The notes under the pieces are model-generated. The model ran no database searches. It saw only the letters and a program-made list of their open reading frames with translations, and was not told the origin of the DNA. From positions 62,001 to 126,000 of the forward strand of contig CAXBCP010000012.1 in assembly GCA_963974055.1 (NCBI GenBank): a stretch of DNA of 64,000 nt, read 5' to 3'. Position numbers and translations under genes: made by a program. Source of the stretch: CAXBCP01 sp963974055 (GTDB lineage: Bacteria > Pseudomonadota > Alphaproteobacteria > MPNO01 > UBA830). Positions 1-7,604 of the stretch are shown here, piece by piece. Position 1 is the first letter of the stretch; every line of letters starts with the position of its first letter.

Positions 1-843
1 AATGCCGACTCAATGCAGATCTATCGGGATCTGTCTGTCCTGACCGCGCGTCCCGGGGTGCAAGATGCCGGACGTGTGCCGCATCATCTATACGGCGTTC
101 TGGGCGTCGGCGAGCGGTGCTCCGCCGGCCAGTGGCGCACACTTGCGTTGCAGACAATCGGAGAGGTTCATCATCGGGGGGCATTGCCCGTTATCGTCGG
201 CGGTACCGGGCTCTATCTGCGAGCGCTGATGGCGGGACTTCATGCCATGCCGGACGTACCGGCGCCTATTCGCGACGGCCTGAACGCCCGGCTCGGCTAT
301 GTCGGACCCGAGGCGCTGCACGCGGAACTGACGGAACTTGACCCCGCGACGGCGGCGGGGCTGAACCCGGGAGACAGCCAGCGCATCGTGCGGGCGCTGG
401 AGGTCTTTATCCATACCGGCAAGGGCCTGAAACACTGGCAGTCGGGAGAGGCGGAAGCCGCGCCCGACGGTCTCGGATTTTTCCGGATCGTGATGCTGCC
501 ACCCCGCGAAAAGCTCTACGAAGCCGCAGACGACCGTTTCGGGCGCATGCTCGATAACGGGGCGACGGAAGAAGTCGCGCAGTTGATGTCGAAATCGCCG
601 CCGGATGATTTTCCCCTGCTGAAGGCGGTCGGCGTACAGGCGATCCGGGCCTTTCTTGCCGGGGATATTGACCGAGAACGTCTGCTGGAACTGGGGCGAC
701 GCGATACGCGGCGATACGCAAAACGACAGATGACGTGGTTCCGGCGTCAGATAATTCCAGAAATTAAGATTAATACGAAATATTCGGAAATTAATATCCC
801 GGAAATCTTTTCAGAAATTAGCAGTTTTGTGTTGACCGATTGA
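1..843 (+). CDS. miaA: tRNA dimethylallyltransferase MiaA (5' end cut off by the window)
   Basis: MiaA transfers a dimethylallyl group to A37 of tRNAs that read UNN codons. The frame is open from base 1, and its first visible residues NADSMQIYRDL match the family segment just after the P-loop. The P-loop itself lies off the window, so the gene is partial and the ATG at 13 is internal. Visible family marks are VIVGGTGLYLRALM, the NPGDSQRIVRALE segment, and the C-terminal RYAKRQMTWFRRQ. The last 30 or so residues (IIPEIKINTKYSEIN and on) are encoded by AT-rich DNA unlike the rest of the gene and go past the usual family end; they overlap the probable upstream promoter element of ilvB. Confidence 0.93.
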   Translation, partial: NADSMQIYRDLSVLTARPGVQDAGRVPHHLYGVLGVGERCSAGQWRTLALQTIGEVHHRGALPVIVGGTGLYLRALMAGLHAMPDVPAPIRDGLNARLGYVGPEALHAELTELDPATAAGLNPGDSQRIVRALEVFIHTGKGLKHWQSGEAEAAPDGLGFFRIVMLPPREKLYEAADDRFGRMLDNGATEEVAQLMSKSPPDDFPLLKAVGVQAIRAFLAGDIDRERLLELGRRDTRRYAKRQMTWFRRQIIPEIKINTKYSEINIPEIFSEISSFVLTD

Positions 844-858
844 GATTCCGGTTATAGT
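832..858 (+). promoter_or_regulatory. candidate sigma-70 promoter of the ilvBNC operon
   Basis: TTGACC (832-837) and TATAGT (853-858) are separated by 15 bases, shorter than the ideal 17. The AT-rich tract just upstream, within the end of miaA, could act as an UP element. Transcription would begin near 865 and give a leader of about 140 bases that includes the hairpin at 913-936. Suggestive only. Confidence 0.3.
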
Positions 859-912
859 TTCCGCGGCTCGCACCGATTGTGCAGTGCGAAATTCGTTTCG
901 GGTGTCCGTCCG

Positions 913-936
913 AAGCCGGCCCGGCGGGCCGGTTTT
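913..936 (+). terminator. intrinsic-terminator-like hairpin in the ilvB leader (miaA terminator or ilv attenuator)
   Basis: A perfect 7-bp stem CCGGCCC/GGGCCGG (916-922 and 926-932) with a GGC loop is followed directly by TTTT (933-936); AA before the stem can pair with the T run. It lies after miaA and 71 bases before ilvB. If the candidate promoter at 832-858 is real, the hairpin is inside the leader and could attenuate ilvBNC. I found no short leader peptide rich in Ile, Val or Leu codons before it, so a plain miaA terminator is equally possible. Confidence 0.55.
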
Positions 937-1007
937 GCGTTCATTGGATGCCCGGAGCCGAAAACCGGCGGCCTGATGTCCGCCGTGGATGTAAACGGGG
1001 AACTCGC

Positions 1008-2768
1008 ATGGCTGACCAGAATATCACGGGCTCGGAAATCATTATCAAGGCGCTTCTGAACGAAGGCGTCGACACGATATTCGGATATCCCGGCGGCGCC
1101 GTGCTGCCGATCTACGATGCGATCTTTCAGCAGAACCAGCTACGCCATGTGCTTGTCCGCCAGGAAGGCGGTGCGGTGCACATGGCCGAAGGATACGCCC
1201 GGTCTACCGGCAAGGTCGGCGTCGTGCTGGTGACGTCGGGTCCGGGGGCAACCAACGCGGTGACAGGGCTGACCGATGCGCTGATGGACAGTATTCCGGT
1301 GGTCTGTCTCACCGGGCAGGTGCCGACCCATCTGATCGGCAATGATGCGTTTCAGGAAGCGGACACTACTGGCATTACCCGCCCGTGCACGAAGCACAAT
1401 TATCTTGTGAAGGACATCAAGGACCTGTCGCGGGTCGTGCATGAAGCGTTCTACGTGGCGCGCAGCGGCCGGCCCGGCCCGGTCGTCATCGATCTGCCTA
1501 AAGATATTCTGATGGCGCTCGGGGCGTATGAAAATCACACGAAGGTCGAACACAGGACCTATCAGCCCCGTCTGAAAGCGGAAAAGAACGAAATCGAGAA
1601 AGCGGTCGCCATGATCGCTGCGGCAAAAAAACCGGTATTCTATTGCGGTGGCGGGGTGATCAATTCCGGCGCGAAGGCGTCGAAGCAGCTTGATCGTTTT
1701 ATCAAGCTGACCGGCGCGCCGGTTACGCTCACGCTTATGGGGCTTGGGGCCTATCCGGGCAGCGACAAGCAGTTTCTGGGCATGCTCGGGATGCACGGCA
1801 CCTATGAGGCCAATCTGGCAATGCACGATGCAGACCTGATCGTTGCTGTCGGGGCGCGGTTCGACGACCGGGTGACCGGCCGGCTGGACGCCTTTGCCCC
1901 GAACGCCAAAAAAATCCACATCGATATCGATCCATCCTCGATGAACAAGACGGTGATGGTGGACCTGCCGATCGTGGGCGATGTCGGAACGGTTCTCGAC
2001 CAGATGCTGCGCGCGTGGAAGGCCAAGGATCTGAAAACCAACCAGAAGGCGATGAAGGACTGGTGGAAACAGATTAATAAATGGCGCGACCGCAAATGCC
2101 TAGACTACAAGCAGTCGGGCAAAATCATCAAACCTCAATACGCGATCGAACGGCTGTATGAATCGACCAAGGACCGCGACTGTTACATCACGACCGAGGT
2201 CGGTCAGCACCAGATGTGGGCGGCGCAGTACTACAAGTTCGACGAACCGAACCGCTGGATGACGTCGGGCGGGCTGGGAACGATGGGCTACGGATTGCCC
2301 GCCGCCATAGGGGTACAGGTGGCGCATCCCGAATCCCTCGTGATCGATATCTCGGGCGAAGCGTCGTTCATGATGAACATGCAGGAAATGTCGACGGCCG
2401 TGCAGTATCGCGCGCCGGTGAAGGTGTTCATTACCAACAACCAGTACATGGGGATGATCCGCCAGTGGCAGGAACTGCTCCATGGCGGGCGGTATTCGGA
2501 AAGCTATACCGATGCGCTGCCGGACCTGGTGAAACTTGCCGAGGCCTGCCAATGGGTCGGCCTGCGGGCCGAAACCGAGGACGAACTGGACGATGTGATC
2601 CAGGAAATGATCACGATCGACCGCCCCGTGCTGGCCGATATCTGGGTCGATCAGAAGGAAAACTGTTTCCCCATGATCCCGTCGGGGGCGGCGCATAACG
2701 AAATGCTGCTCGGTCCCGACGACGAGGCCAAGCGGCCGGTATCCGAAGAAGGCATGGTGCTGGTCTGA
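1008..2768 (+). CDS. ilvB: acetolactate synthase, large (catalytic) subunit
   Basis: ThDP- and FAD-dependent enzyme that condenses two pyruvates, or pyruvate and 2-oxobutyrate, in the first common step of Val, Leu and Ile synthesis. The ATG at 1008 (MADQNITGSE) is chosen because it follows AAACGGGGA and because the 43 codons upstream do not resemble the family. The product is 586 residues, a normal length. Catalytic Glu53 lies in RQEGGAVHMAEGYAR. The C-terminal ThDP/Mg motif reads SGEASFMMNMQEM and ends at TNNQYMGMIRQW, so the usual GDG/GDA is GEA, a substitution I recall from other alphaproteobacterial enzymes. ilvN follows after 70 bases. Confidence 0.97.
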   Translation: MADQNITGSEIIIKALLNEGVDTIFGYPGGAVLPIYDAIFQQNQLRHVLVRQEGGAVHMAEGYARSTGKVGVVLVTSGPGATNAVTGLTDALMDSIPVVCLTGQVPTHLIGNDAFQEADTTGITRPCTKHNYLVKDIKDLSRVVHEAFYVARSGRPGPVVIDLPKDILMALGAYENHTKVEHRTYQPRLKAEKNEIEKAVAMIAAAKKPVFYCGGGVINSGAKASKQLDRFIKLTGAPVTLTLMGLGAYPGSDKQFLGMLGMHGTYEANLAMHDADLIVAVGARFDDRVTGRLDAFAPNAKKIHIDIDPSSMNKTVMVDLPIVGDVGTVLDQMLRAWKAKDLKTNQKAMKDWWKQINKWRDRKCLDYKQSGKIIKPQYAIERLYESTKDRDCYITTEVGQHQMWAAQYYKFDEPNRWMTSGGLGTMGYGLPAAIGVQVAHPESLVIDISGEASFMMNMQEMSTAVQYRAPVKVFITNNQYMGMIRQWQELLHGGRYSESYTDALPDLVKLAEACQWVGLRAETEDELDDVIQEMITIDRPVLADIWVDQKENCFPMIPSGAAHNEMLLGPDDEAKRPVSEEGMVLV

Positions 2769-2838
2769 TCTGTCGCAGCGGGAAGACGGGCGACGGCAGG
2801 CGCGGCGAAATTACGAAACCTCAGGAATACGGAGCGGT

Positions 2839-3354
2839 ATGTTGGTCGTAGAAACGACGATAGAGCGGCACACGATTGCGGTGCTGGTAGATAACGAGGC
2901 CGGCGTGCTGGCACGTGTCATCGGCCTGTTTTCGGGCCGCGGGTACAATATCGAAAGTCTCACCGTGGCCGAAACGGATACGGCGGATGCGATCAGCCGT
3001 ATCACGATCGTCACGACAGGTACCCCGATGATCATCGCCCAGATCAAGGCGCAGCTGGCGCGGCTGGTGCCGGTGCATCGGGTCATCGACCTGACGACCG
3101 ACGGCGTCAGCGTCGAGCGCGAACTAGCGCTGGTCAAGGTCGCCGGAAAGGGCGACAAGCGGGTCGAAGCGTTGCGGATCGCCGATATCTTTCGCGCCCG
3201 CGCCATCGACAGCACGAACGAGTCTTTCGTGTTCGAAATCTCCGGCGCGAGCGAGAAATTGAATGCATTTATCGACCTGATGGGACCGCTGGGTCTGGTC
3301 GATGTTTCGAGAACGGGCGTCGTTGCTATTGCACGGGGCAAATCCGCGCTTTAG
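2839..3354 (+). CDS. ilvN: acetolactate synthase, small (regulatory) subunit
   Basis: Regulatory subunit that raises the activity of the IlvB catalytic subunit and confers valine feedback inhibition. The 171-residue length fits the IlvN/IlvH family. An N-terminal ACT domain is clear (HTIAVLVDNEAGVLARVIGL, about residues 11-30, then FSGRGYNIESLTV), and the C-terminal half carries RIADIFRARAIDST and ending TGVVAIARG. It sits between ilvB and ilvC on the same strand, with 70- and 52-base gaps, so the three are likely one operon. Confidence 0.96.
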   Translation: MLVVETTIERHTIAVLVDNEAGVLARVIGLFSGRGYNIESLTVAETDTADAISRITIVTTGTPMIIAQIKAQLARLVPVHRVIDLTTDGVSVERELALVKVAGKGDKRVEALRIADIFRARAIDSTNESFVFEISGASEKLNAFIDLMGPLGLVDVSRTGVVAIARGKSAL

Positions 3355-3406
3355 AAAGCGCGCCACAGCAGATCAGAAAATCTGGCTTTTACGGAAAGGT
3401 AGAGCG

Positions 3407-4426
3407 ATGCGAGTTTATTACGACCGGGATGCGGATATTAATCTTATCAAGGACAAGAAAGTCGCGATTATTGGCTATGGCAGTCAGGGTCACGCACATG
3501 CGAACAATCTGAACGATTCCGGCGTAAAGGAAGTTGTGGTCGGGCTGCGCGAAGGATCGTCCAGCGTGGCCAAGGCGGAAAACGCCGGCCTCAAGGTGAT
3601 GACCCCGGCGGCGGCAGCTGCCTGGGCGGACGTAACGATGATCCTTACGCCCGACGAATTGCAGGCCGATCTTTACCTGTCCGAGCTGCGCGACAACCTG
3701 AAAAAGGGTTCGGCGCTGGCATTCGCCCACGGACTTGCCGTGCATTTCCAGCTTATCGAGCCGCGGCCCGATCTGGACGTTTTCATGGTGGCGCCGAAAG
3801 GCCCGGGCCATACCGTCCGCGGCGAATTCGTCGGCGGCGGCGGCGTTCCCTGCCTGATCGCGGTTGCTCAGGATGCATCCGGGAATGCCATGGAAATCGG
3901 TCTCTCCTATGCATCGGCAATCGGCGGCGGCCGCTCCGGCGTGATCGAGACGACGTTCCGCGAGGAATGCGAAACCGACCTGTTCGGCGAACAGGCCGTT
4001 CTGTGCGGCGGGCTGACCTCGCTGATCACGGCGGGTTTTGAGACGCTCGTCGAAGCCGGTTATGCGCCGGAAATGGCGTATTTCGAATGCCTGCACGAAG
4101 TAAAACTGATCGTCGATCTGATTTACGAGGGCGGAATCGCGAATATGCGCTATTCGATCTCCAACACGGCGGAATACGGCGACCTGACGCGCGGGCCGCG
4201 TCTGATCGACGAGAACGTCAAAAACGAAATGCGCAAAATCCTGAAGGAAATCCAGTCGGGCCAGTTCGCCCGCGACTGGGTCCTGGAAAACAAGGCCGGC
4301 GCCCCCAGTTTCAAGGCGATGCGCCGTCACGGTGAAGAACACGCCATTGAAGAGGTCGGCGGCAAGCTTCGCGACATGATGCCGTGGATCAAAGAGCGCG
4401 CACTGGTCGACAAGTCCAAAAACTGA
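3407..4426 (+). CDS. ilvC: ketol-acid reductoisomerase
   Basis: Converts 2-acetolactate or 2-aceto-2-hydroxybutyrate to the dihydroxy acid using NADPH and Mg2+, the second step of Val/Ile synthesis. The ATG at 3407 (MRVYYDRDAD) follows GGAAAGGTAGA and gives 339 residues, the standard class I length; the 35 codons upstream in this frame are not family-like. The dinucleotide loop is GYGSQGHAHANNL (about residues 24-36). Metal-binding acidic residues occur in ETTFREECETDLFGEQ and in ECLHEVKLIVDLIYE. It closes the ilvBNC group. Confidence 0.97.
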   Translation: MRVYYDRDADINLIKDKKVAIIGYGSQGHAHANNLNDSGVKEVVVGLREGSSSVAKAENAGLKVMTPAAAAAWADVTMILTPDELQADLYLSELRDNLKKGSALAFAHGLAVHFQLIEPRPDLDVFMVAPKGPGHTVRGEFVGGGGVPCLIAVAQDASGNAMEIGLSYASAIGGGRSGVIETTFREECETDLFGEQAVLCGGLTSLITAGFETLVEAGYAPEMAYFECLHEVKLIVDLIYEGGIANMRYSISNTAEYGDLTRGPRLIDENVKNEMRKILKEIQSGQFARDWVLENKAGAPSFKAMRRHGEEHAIEEVGGKLRDMMPWIKERALVDKSKN

Positions 4427-4435
4427 CACAGGCGA

Positions 4436-4467
4436 TTTTGCCCGGATCCGGCTGGATTCGGGCAAAA
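4436..4467. repeat. 14-bp inverted repeat after ilvC
   Basis: Arms TTTTGCCCGGATCC (4436-4449) and GGATTCGGGCAAAA (4454-4467) pair over 14 bp with one G-T wobble around a 4-base loop GGCT. The T run precedes and the A run follows the stem on both strands, the reverse of an intrinsic terminator, so it is a strong hairpin but not a classical terminator in either direction. It may stabilise the 3' end of the ilvBNC transcript. Confidence 0.6.
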
Positions 4468-4630
4468 AACCTTCTGTAAATCTCTATAAAATCATTGCGC
4501 TGACAAATAAAAACGGCGTAGTAATAATTCATTAACCCAGATTGTTAACAGTTGTCATGCATTAGAGGCGCTATCCGGCGTTATGGATGCTGAAAACTGG
4601 GTTGGGAACCGCTTTTTTTGAGCGATAGAG

Positions 4631-4771
4631 ATGGTAACGGCGAAACGCAGCGACATACTGGCAAAAGGGCCTGCAGAGACAATCTGCGCGGCTGCTTTCG
4701 CACGTGCTGAAAATACGCTCACGCTGCTGCTTTCCGTTGGTGATGGGGCTCTCCGACTTAGGTGCCTCTGA
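4631..4771 (+). CDS. candidate 46-residue leuA leader peptide
   Basis: The small frame starts at ATG 4631 and ends at TGA 4769-4771. Its second half contains CTC ACG CTG CTG CTT (residues 30-34, LTLLL) and three further Leu codons near the end. Its stop codon lies in the left arm of the stem-loop at 4765-4805, so a ribosome stalled on Leu codons could alter that fold. There is no clear Shine-Dalgarno sequence and the peptide is longer than typical leader peptides, so this is a weak call. Confidence 0.2.
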   Translation: MVTAKRSDILAKGPAETICAAAFARAENTLTLLLSVGDGALRLRCL

Positions 4772-4805
4772 ACACGATTGTGCGGTGCGCATGACTGTTC
4801 AGGGG
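4765..4805 (+). promoter_or_regulatory. stem-loop in the leuA leader
   Basis: CCTCTGAACA (4765-4774) pairs with TGTTCAGGGG (4796-4805) over 10 bp with one wobble. The loop contains a second small hairpin TGCG/CGCA (4781-4784 and 4788-4791). No T run follows, so it is not a terminator by itself; it lies 51 bases before the leuA start. Confidence 0.5.
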
Positions 4806-4856
4806 ATATTTGTCTAACGCCTGAGTCATAAACGAAGAGACACGAGGAACTCACCA

Positions 4857-6410
4857 ATGAGCGTCAACACCGATTCCGAAAAAATCATAATTTTCGACAC
4901 CACCCTGCGCGATGGCGAACAGTCGCCCGGCGCCTCCATGAATCTCGAGGAAAAGCTGCGCATCGCCGAGATGCTCGACGAGATGGGCGTGGACGTGATC
5001 GAGGCCGGCTTCCCGATCGCGTCCAATGGCGATTGGAATGCGGTCAACGAGATTGCCAAGCAGACGAAAAACGCTGTGGTCTGCGGGCTTGCCCGTTCCG
5101 GACGCCAGGATATCGAAAGTGCGGCGAAGGCATTGGCGCCCGCGAAGCAGGCCCGCATTCATACCTTCATCGCAACCAGCCCGTTGCACATGAAGTACAA
5201 GCTGCAGATGGAGCCGGAAGAGGTCTATCAGCAGATCGTCGCCAGCGTCACCTATGCGCGCAACTTCACCGACGAGGTCGACTGGTCGCCGGAAGACGGC
5301 ACACGGTCCGACCATGACTTCCTGTGCCGCTGCGTCGAAGCGGCGATCAAGGCGGGTGCGACCTGCATCAATGTACCGGATACGGTCGGCTATTCGATCC
5401 CGAGCGAATTCGGCGGGCTGATCCGTATGCTGATCGAGCGCGTGCCGAACAGCGACAAGGCAGTCTTTTCGACCCATTGCCATAACGACCTCGGCCTCGC
5501 GGTCGCGAATTCGCTGGCCGGTGTCGAAGGCGGTGCGCGTCAGATCGAATGCACCATCAACGGACTTGGCGAACGGGCAGGCAACGCTGCGCTCGAAGAA
5601 ATCGTGATGGCGCTGCGCACGCGTCAGGACGTGATGCCCTTTACGACCAACGTAAAGACCGAACTGATCACCAAGGCGTCGCGTCTGGTGTCCACGATTA
5701 CCGGTTTCACAGTCCAGCCGAACAAGGCGATCGTCGGGGCGAACGCCTTTGCGCACGAATCCGGCATTCATCAGGATGGCATGCTCAAGAACGCCAGCAC
5801 CTACGAGATCATGACGCCTGAATCGGTCGGCCTGAACGAATCCAAGCTGGTGATGGGCAAATTGTCGGGACGGGCGGCGTTCAAGGAAAAGCTCCGCGAA
5901 CTGGGCTACGAGCTGGGCGACAACGCTTTTCAGGATGCGTTTCGCCGGTTCAAGTCGCTCGCAGACAAGAAGCGCGAAATTTTTGCCGAGGATATCGTCG
6001 CCCTCGTCGATGACGAGATCGTACGCGGCAACGACCGGATCCGGTTTGTCGCGCTGCAGGTGGTCTGCGGCTCCGAAGGCCCGCAAACCGCCGAGCTTAC
6101 CCTTGAAGTCGATGGCGAGACGAAGAAAACCAAATCGACCGGCGACGGTCCCGTCGATGCGACCTTCAATGCGATCAAGGAACTGACCGGTTATACCGCG
6201 CGCCTGCAGCTCTATCAGGTGCATGCGGTGACCGAAGGGACGGATGCGCAGGCCGAAGTCACCGTGCGGCTTGAGGAAGGCGGCAAGACCGTGAACGGTC
6301 AGGGCGCCGACACCGATACGCTGGTGGCGTCTGCCCGGGCATATATGAACGCGCTCAACAAATTGCTGGTAAAGCGGGAAAAGACCGCCCCCAGTGCCAT
6401 GAGCGCCTGA
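4857..6410 (+). CDS. leuA: 2-isopropylmalate synthase
   Basis: Condenses acetyl-CoA with 2-oxoisovalerate, the committed step of leucine synthesis, and is normally inhibited by leucine through its C-terminal domain. The 517 residues fit the LeuA1 type. The HMGL-like TIM barrel shows DTTLRDGEQSPGASM (residues 13-27), the metal motif HCHND, NGLGERAGNAALEE and VGANAFAHESGIHQDGML. The allosteric domain fills the last 130 or so residues. The ATG follows GAGGAACTCACC. It stands alone, 430 bases from ilvC, with its own leader. Confidence 0.97.
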   Translation: MSVNTDSEKIIIFDTTLRDGEQSPGASMNLEEKLRIAEMLDEMGVDVIEAGFPIASNGDWNAVNEIAKQTKNAVVCGLARSGRQDIESAAKALAPAKQARIHTFIATSPLHMKYKLQMEPEEVYQQIVASVTYARNFTDEVDWSPEDGTRSDHDFLCRCVEAAIKAGATCINVPDTVGYSIPSEFGGLIRMLIERVPNSDKAVFSTHCHNDLGLAVANSLAGVEGGARQIECTINGLGERAGNAALEEIVMALRTRQDVMPFTTNVKTELITKASRLVSTITGFTVQPNKAIVGANAFAHESGIHQDGMLKNASTYEIMTPESVGLNESKLVMGKLSGRAAFKEKLRELGYELGDNAFQDAFRRFKSLADKKREIFAEDIVALVDDEIVRGNDRIRFVALQVVCGSEGPQTAELTLEVDGETKKTKSTGDGPVDATFNAIKELTGYTARLQLYQVHAVTEGTDAQAEVTVRLEEGGKTVNGQGADTDTLVASARAYMNALNKLLVKREKTAPSAMSA

Positions 6411-6418
6411 GACAGGAT

Positions 6419-6457
6419 AGGGCGCCGGGCCGGGAGAACCGGCTTCGGCGCCCTGTT
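6419..6457 (+). terminator. probable terminator of leuA
   Basis: AGGGCGCC (6419-6426) pairs with GGCGCCCT (6447-6454), with an inner CCGG/CCGG stem, followed by the weak T run GTTAAT. It lies 8 bases after the leuA stop and before mreB, separating amino acid synthesis from the shape cluster. Confidence 0.6.
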
Positions 6458-6489
6458 AATCGCTTGAACGATGAATGATGTGAGGTTTC

Positions 6490-7530
6490 ATGTTCTCTAA
6501 ACTACTTGGTGTTTTGTCTGCCGACATGGCGATCGATCTGGGCACCGCGAATACCCTTGTATACGTCAAGGGCCGCGGGATCGTGCTCAACGAGCCGTCC
6601 GTGGTTGCTATTGCGAACGTGAAAGGCCGTAAACAGGTTCTCGCTGTCGGCGACGAGGCGAAGATGATGCTCGGCCGTACGCCGGGAAATATCGAAGCCA
6701 TCCGGCCTCTGCGCGACGGCGTGATCGCCGATTTCGAAATCGCCGAGGAAATGATCAAGCACTTCATTCGCAAGGTGCATAACCGCCGGAGCTTCGCCAG
6801 TCCGCAGGTGATCGTGTGCGTTCCGTCAGGCTCGACCGCCGTCGAACGCCGCGCCATTCAGGAATCGGCCGAAAGCGCGGGCGCGCGGCGGGTGTTCCTG
6901 ATCGAGGAACCGATGGCCGCGGCAATCGGTGCCGGTCTCCCCGTTACCGAACCGACAGGGTCGATGGTGGTCGATATCGGCGGCGGCACGACTGAAGTCG
7001 CGGTCCTGTCGCTTGGCGGCATCGTGTATTCGCGGTCGGTCCGCGTCGGCGGCGACAAGATGGACGAGGCGATTATCGCCTATATCCGCCGCAATCATAA
7101 CCTGCTCGTCGGCGAAGGCAGCGCCGAGCGGATCAAGAAGGAAATCGGTTCCGCCTGCGTGCCGCCGGACGGAGATGGCGGCGTGATGGAAATCAAGGGC
7201 CGCGATCTCATGAACGGTGTGCCGAAGGAACTCGTCATCAGCGAACGCCAGATCGCCGAAAGCCTGGCCGAGCCGGTCAGCGCGATTATCGAGGCGGTGA
7301 AGGTCGCGCTCGAACACACGGCGCCGGAACTGGCCGCGGATATCGTCGACAAGGGTATCGTGCTGACCGGTGGGGGCGCTTTGCTCGGCAATATCGATCT
7401 CGTTCTTCGCCATGCAACCGGCCTGCCGGTAACGCTGGCGGAAGAACCGCTGTCCTGCGTGGCACTGGGCACCGGGCGTTGTCTCGAGGAAATGAAGACG
7501 CTGCGCAATGTTTTGACAACAATGTATTGA
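6490..7530 (+). CDS. mreB: rod-shape actin homologue MreB
   Basis: Bacterial actin that polymerises under the inner membrane and guides the elongation (Rod) complex. The 346 residues match the family. Actin-fold nucleotide motifs are visible: DLGTANTLVYVKG (residues 16-28), DIGGGTTEVAVLSLGG for phosphate 2, and LTGGGALLGN near the end. The N-terminal MFSKLLGVLSADM is the amphipathic/hydrophobic start usual in MreB. The ATG follows TGAGGTTTC. It heads the mreBCD-mrdA-rodA cluster; the gap to mreC carries a CtrA-type box, so the downstream genes may also have their own promoter. Confidence 0.97.
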   Translation: MFSKLLGVLSADMAIDLGTANTLVYVKGRGIVLNEPSVVAIANVKGRKQVLAVGDEAKMMLGRTPGNIEAIRPLRDGVIADFEIAEEMIKHFIRKVHNRRSFASPQVIVCVPSGSTAVERRAIQESAESAGARRVFLIEEPMAAAIGAGLPVTEPTGSMVVDIGGGTTEVAVLSLGGIVYSRSVRVGGDKMDEAIIAYIRRNHNLLVGEGSAERIKKEIGSACVPPDGDGGVMEIKGRDLMNGVPKELVISERQIAESLAEPVSAIIEAVKVALEHTAPELAADIVDKGIVLTGGGALLGNIDLVLRHATGLPVTLAEEPLSCVALGTGRCLEEMKTLRNVLTTMY

Positions 7531-7545
7531 TGTGGACGGGGTGAA

Positions 7546-7561
7546 TTAACTATTTGTTAAC
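7546..7561 (+). promoter_or_regulatory. perfect CtrA-type binding box upstream of mreC
   Basis: TTAA-CTATTTG-TTAAC matches the CtrA consensus TTAA-N7-TTAAC exactly. It lies in the 74-base gap between mreB and mreC, 44 bases before the mreC GTG. CtrA is the phosphorylated cell-cycle response regulator of Alphaproteobacteria. Binding here is inferred from the motif alone. Confidence 0.6.
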
Positions 7562-7604
7562 GGTATCTGGCCGATCTTGGTAGGCAGTTTCTAGAGGAAT
7601 TGGA

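Larger units (their letters stand above)
4468..4856 (+). promoter_or_regulatory. long untranslated leader/promoter region of leuA
   Basis: This is the largest gap in the window. It starts AT-rich (4475-4550), where a promoter is likely, and contains the palindrome TTAAC-N7-GTTAA (4532-4548). The rest is of ordinary composition and includes a small Leu-containing reading frame (4631-4771) and a strong stem-loop (4765-4805). Two longer antisense frames cross it but resemble no protein I know. The layout suggests a regulated mRNA leader for leuA, possibly attenuation; no named riboswitch is recognised. Confidence 0.45.

Noticed and set aside
4532..4549. TTAAC-N7-GTTAAC in the leuA leader as a third CtrA box
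   Set aside because: The TTAA to TTAAC spacing is 9, not 7, so it does not fit the consensus; kept only as a palindrome.
4555..4857. Two antisense frames of 100 and 73 codons in the leuA leader
   Set aside because: They overlap each other in different frames, have no ribosome sites, and match no family; the region is better read as an mRNA leader.
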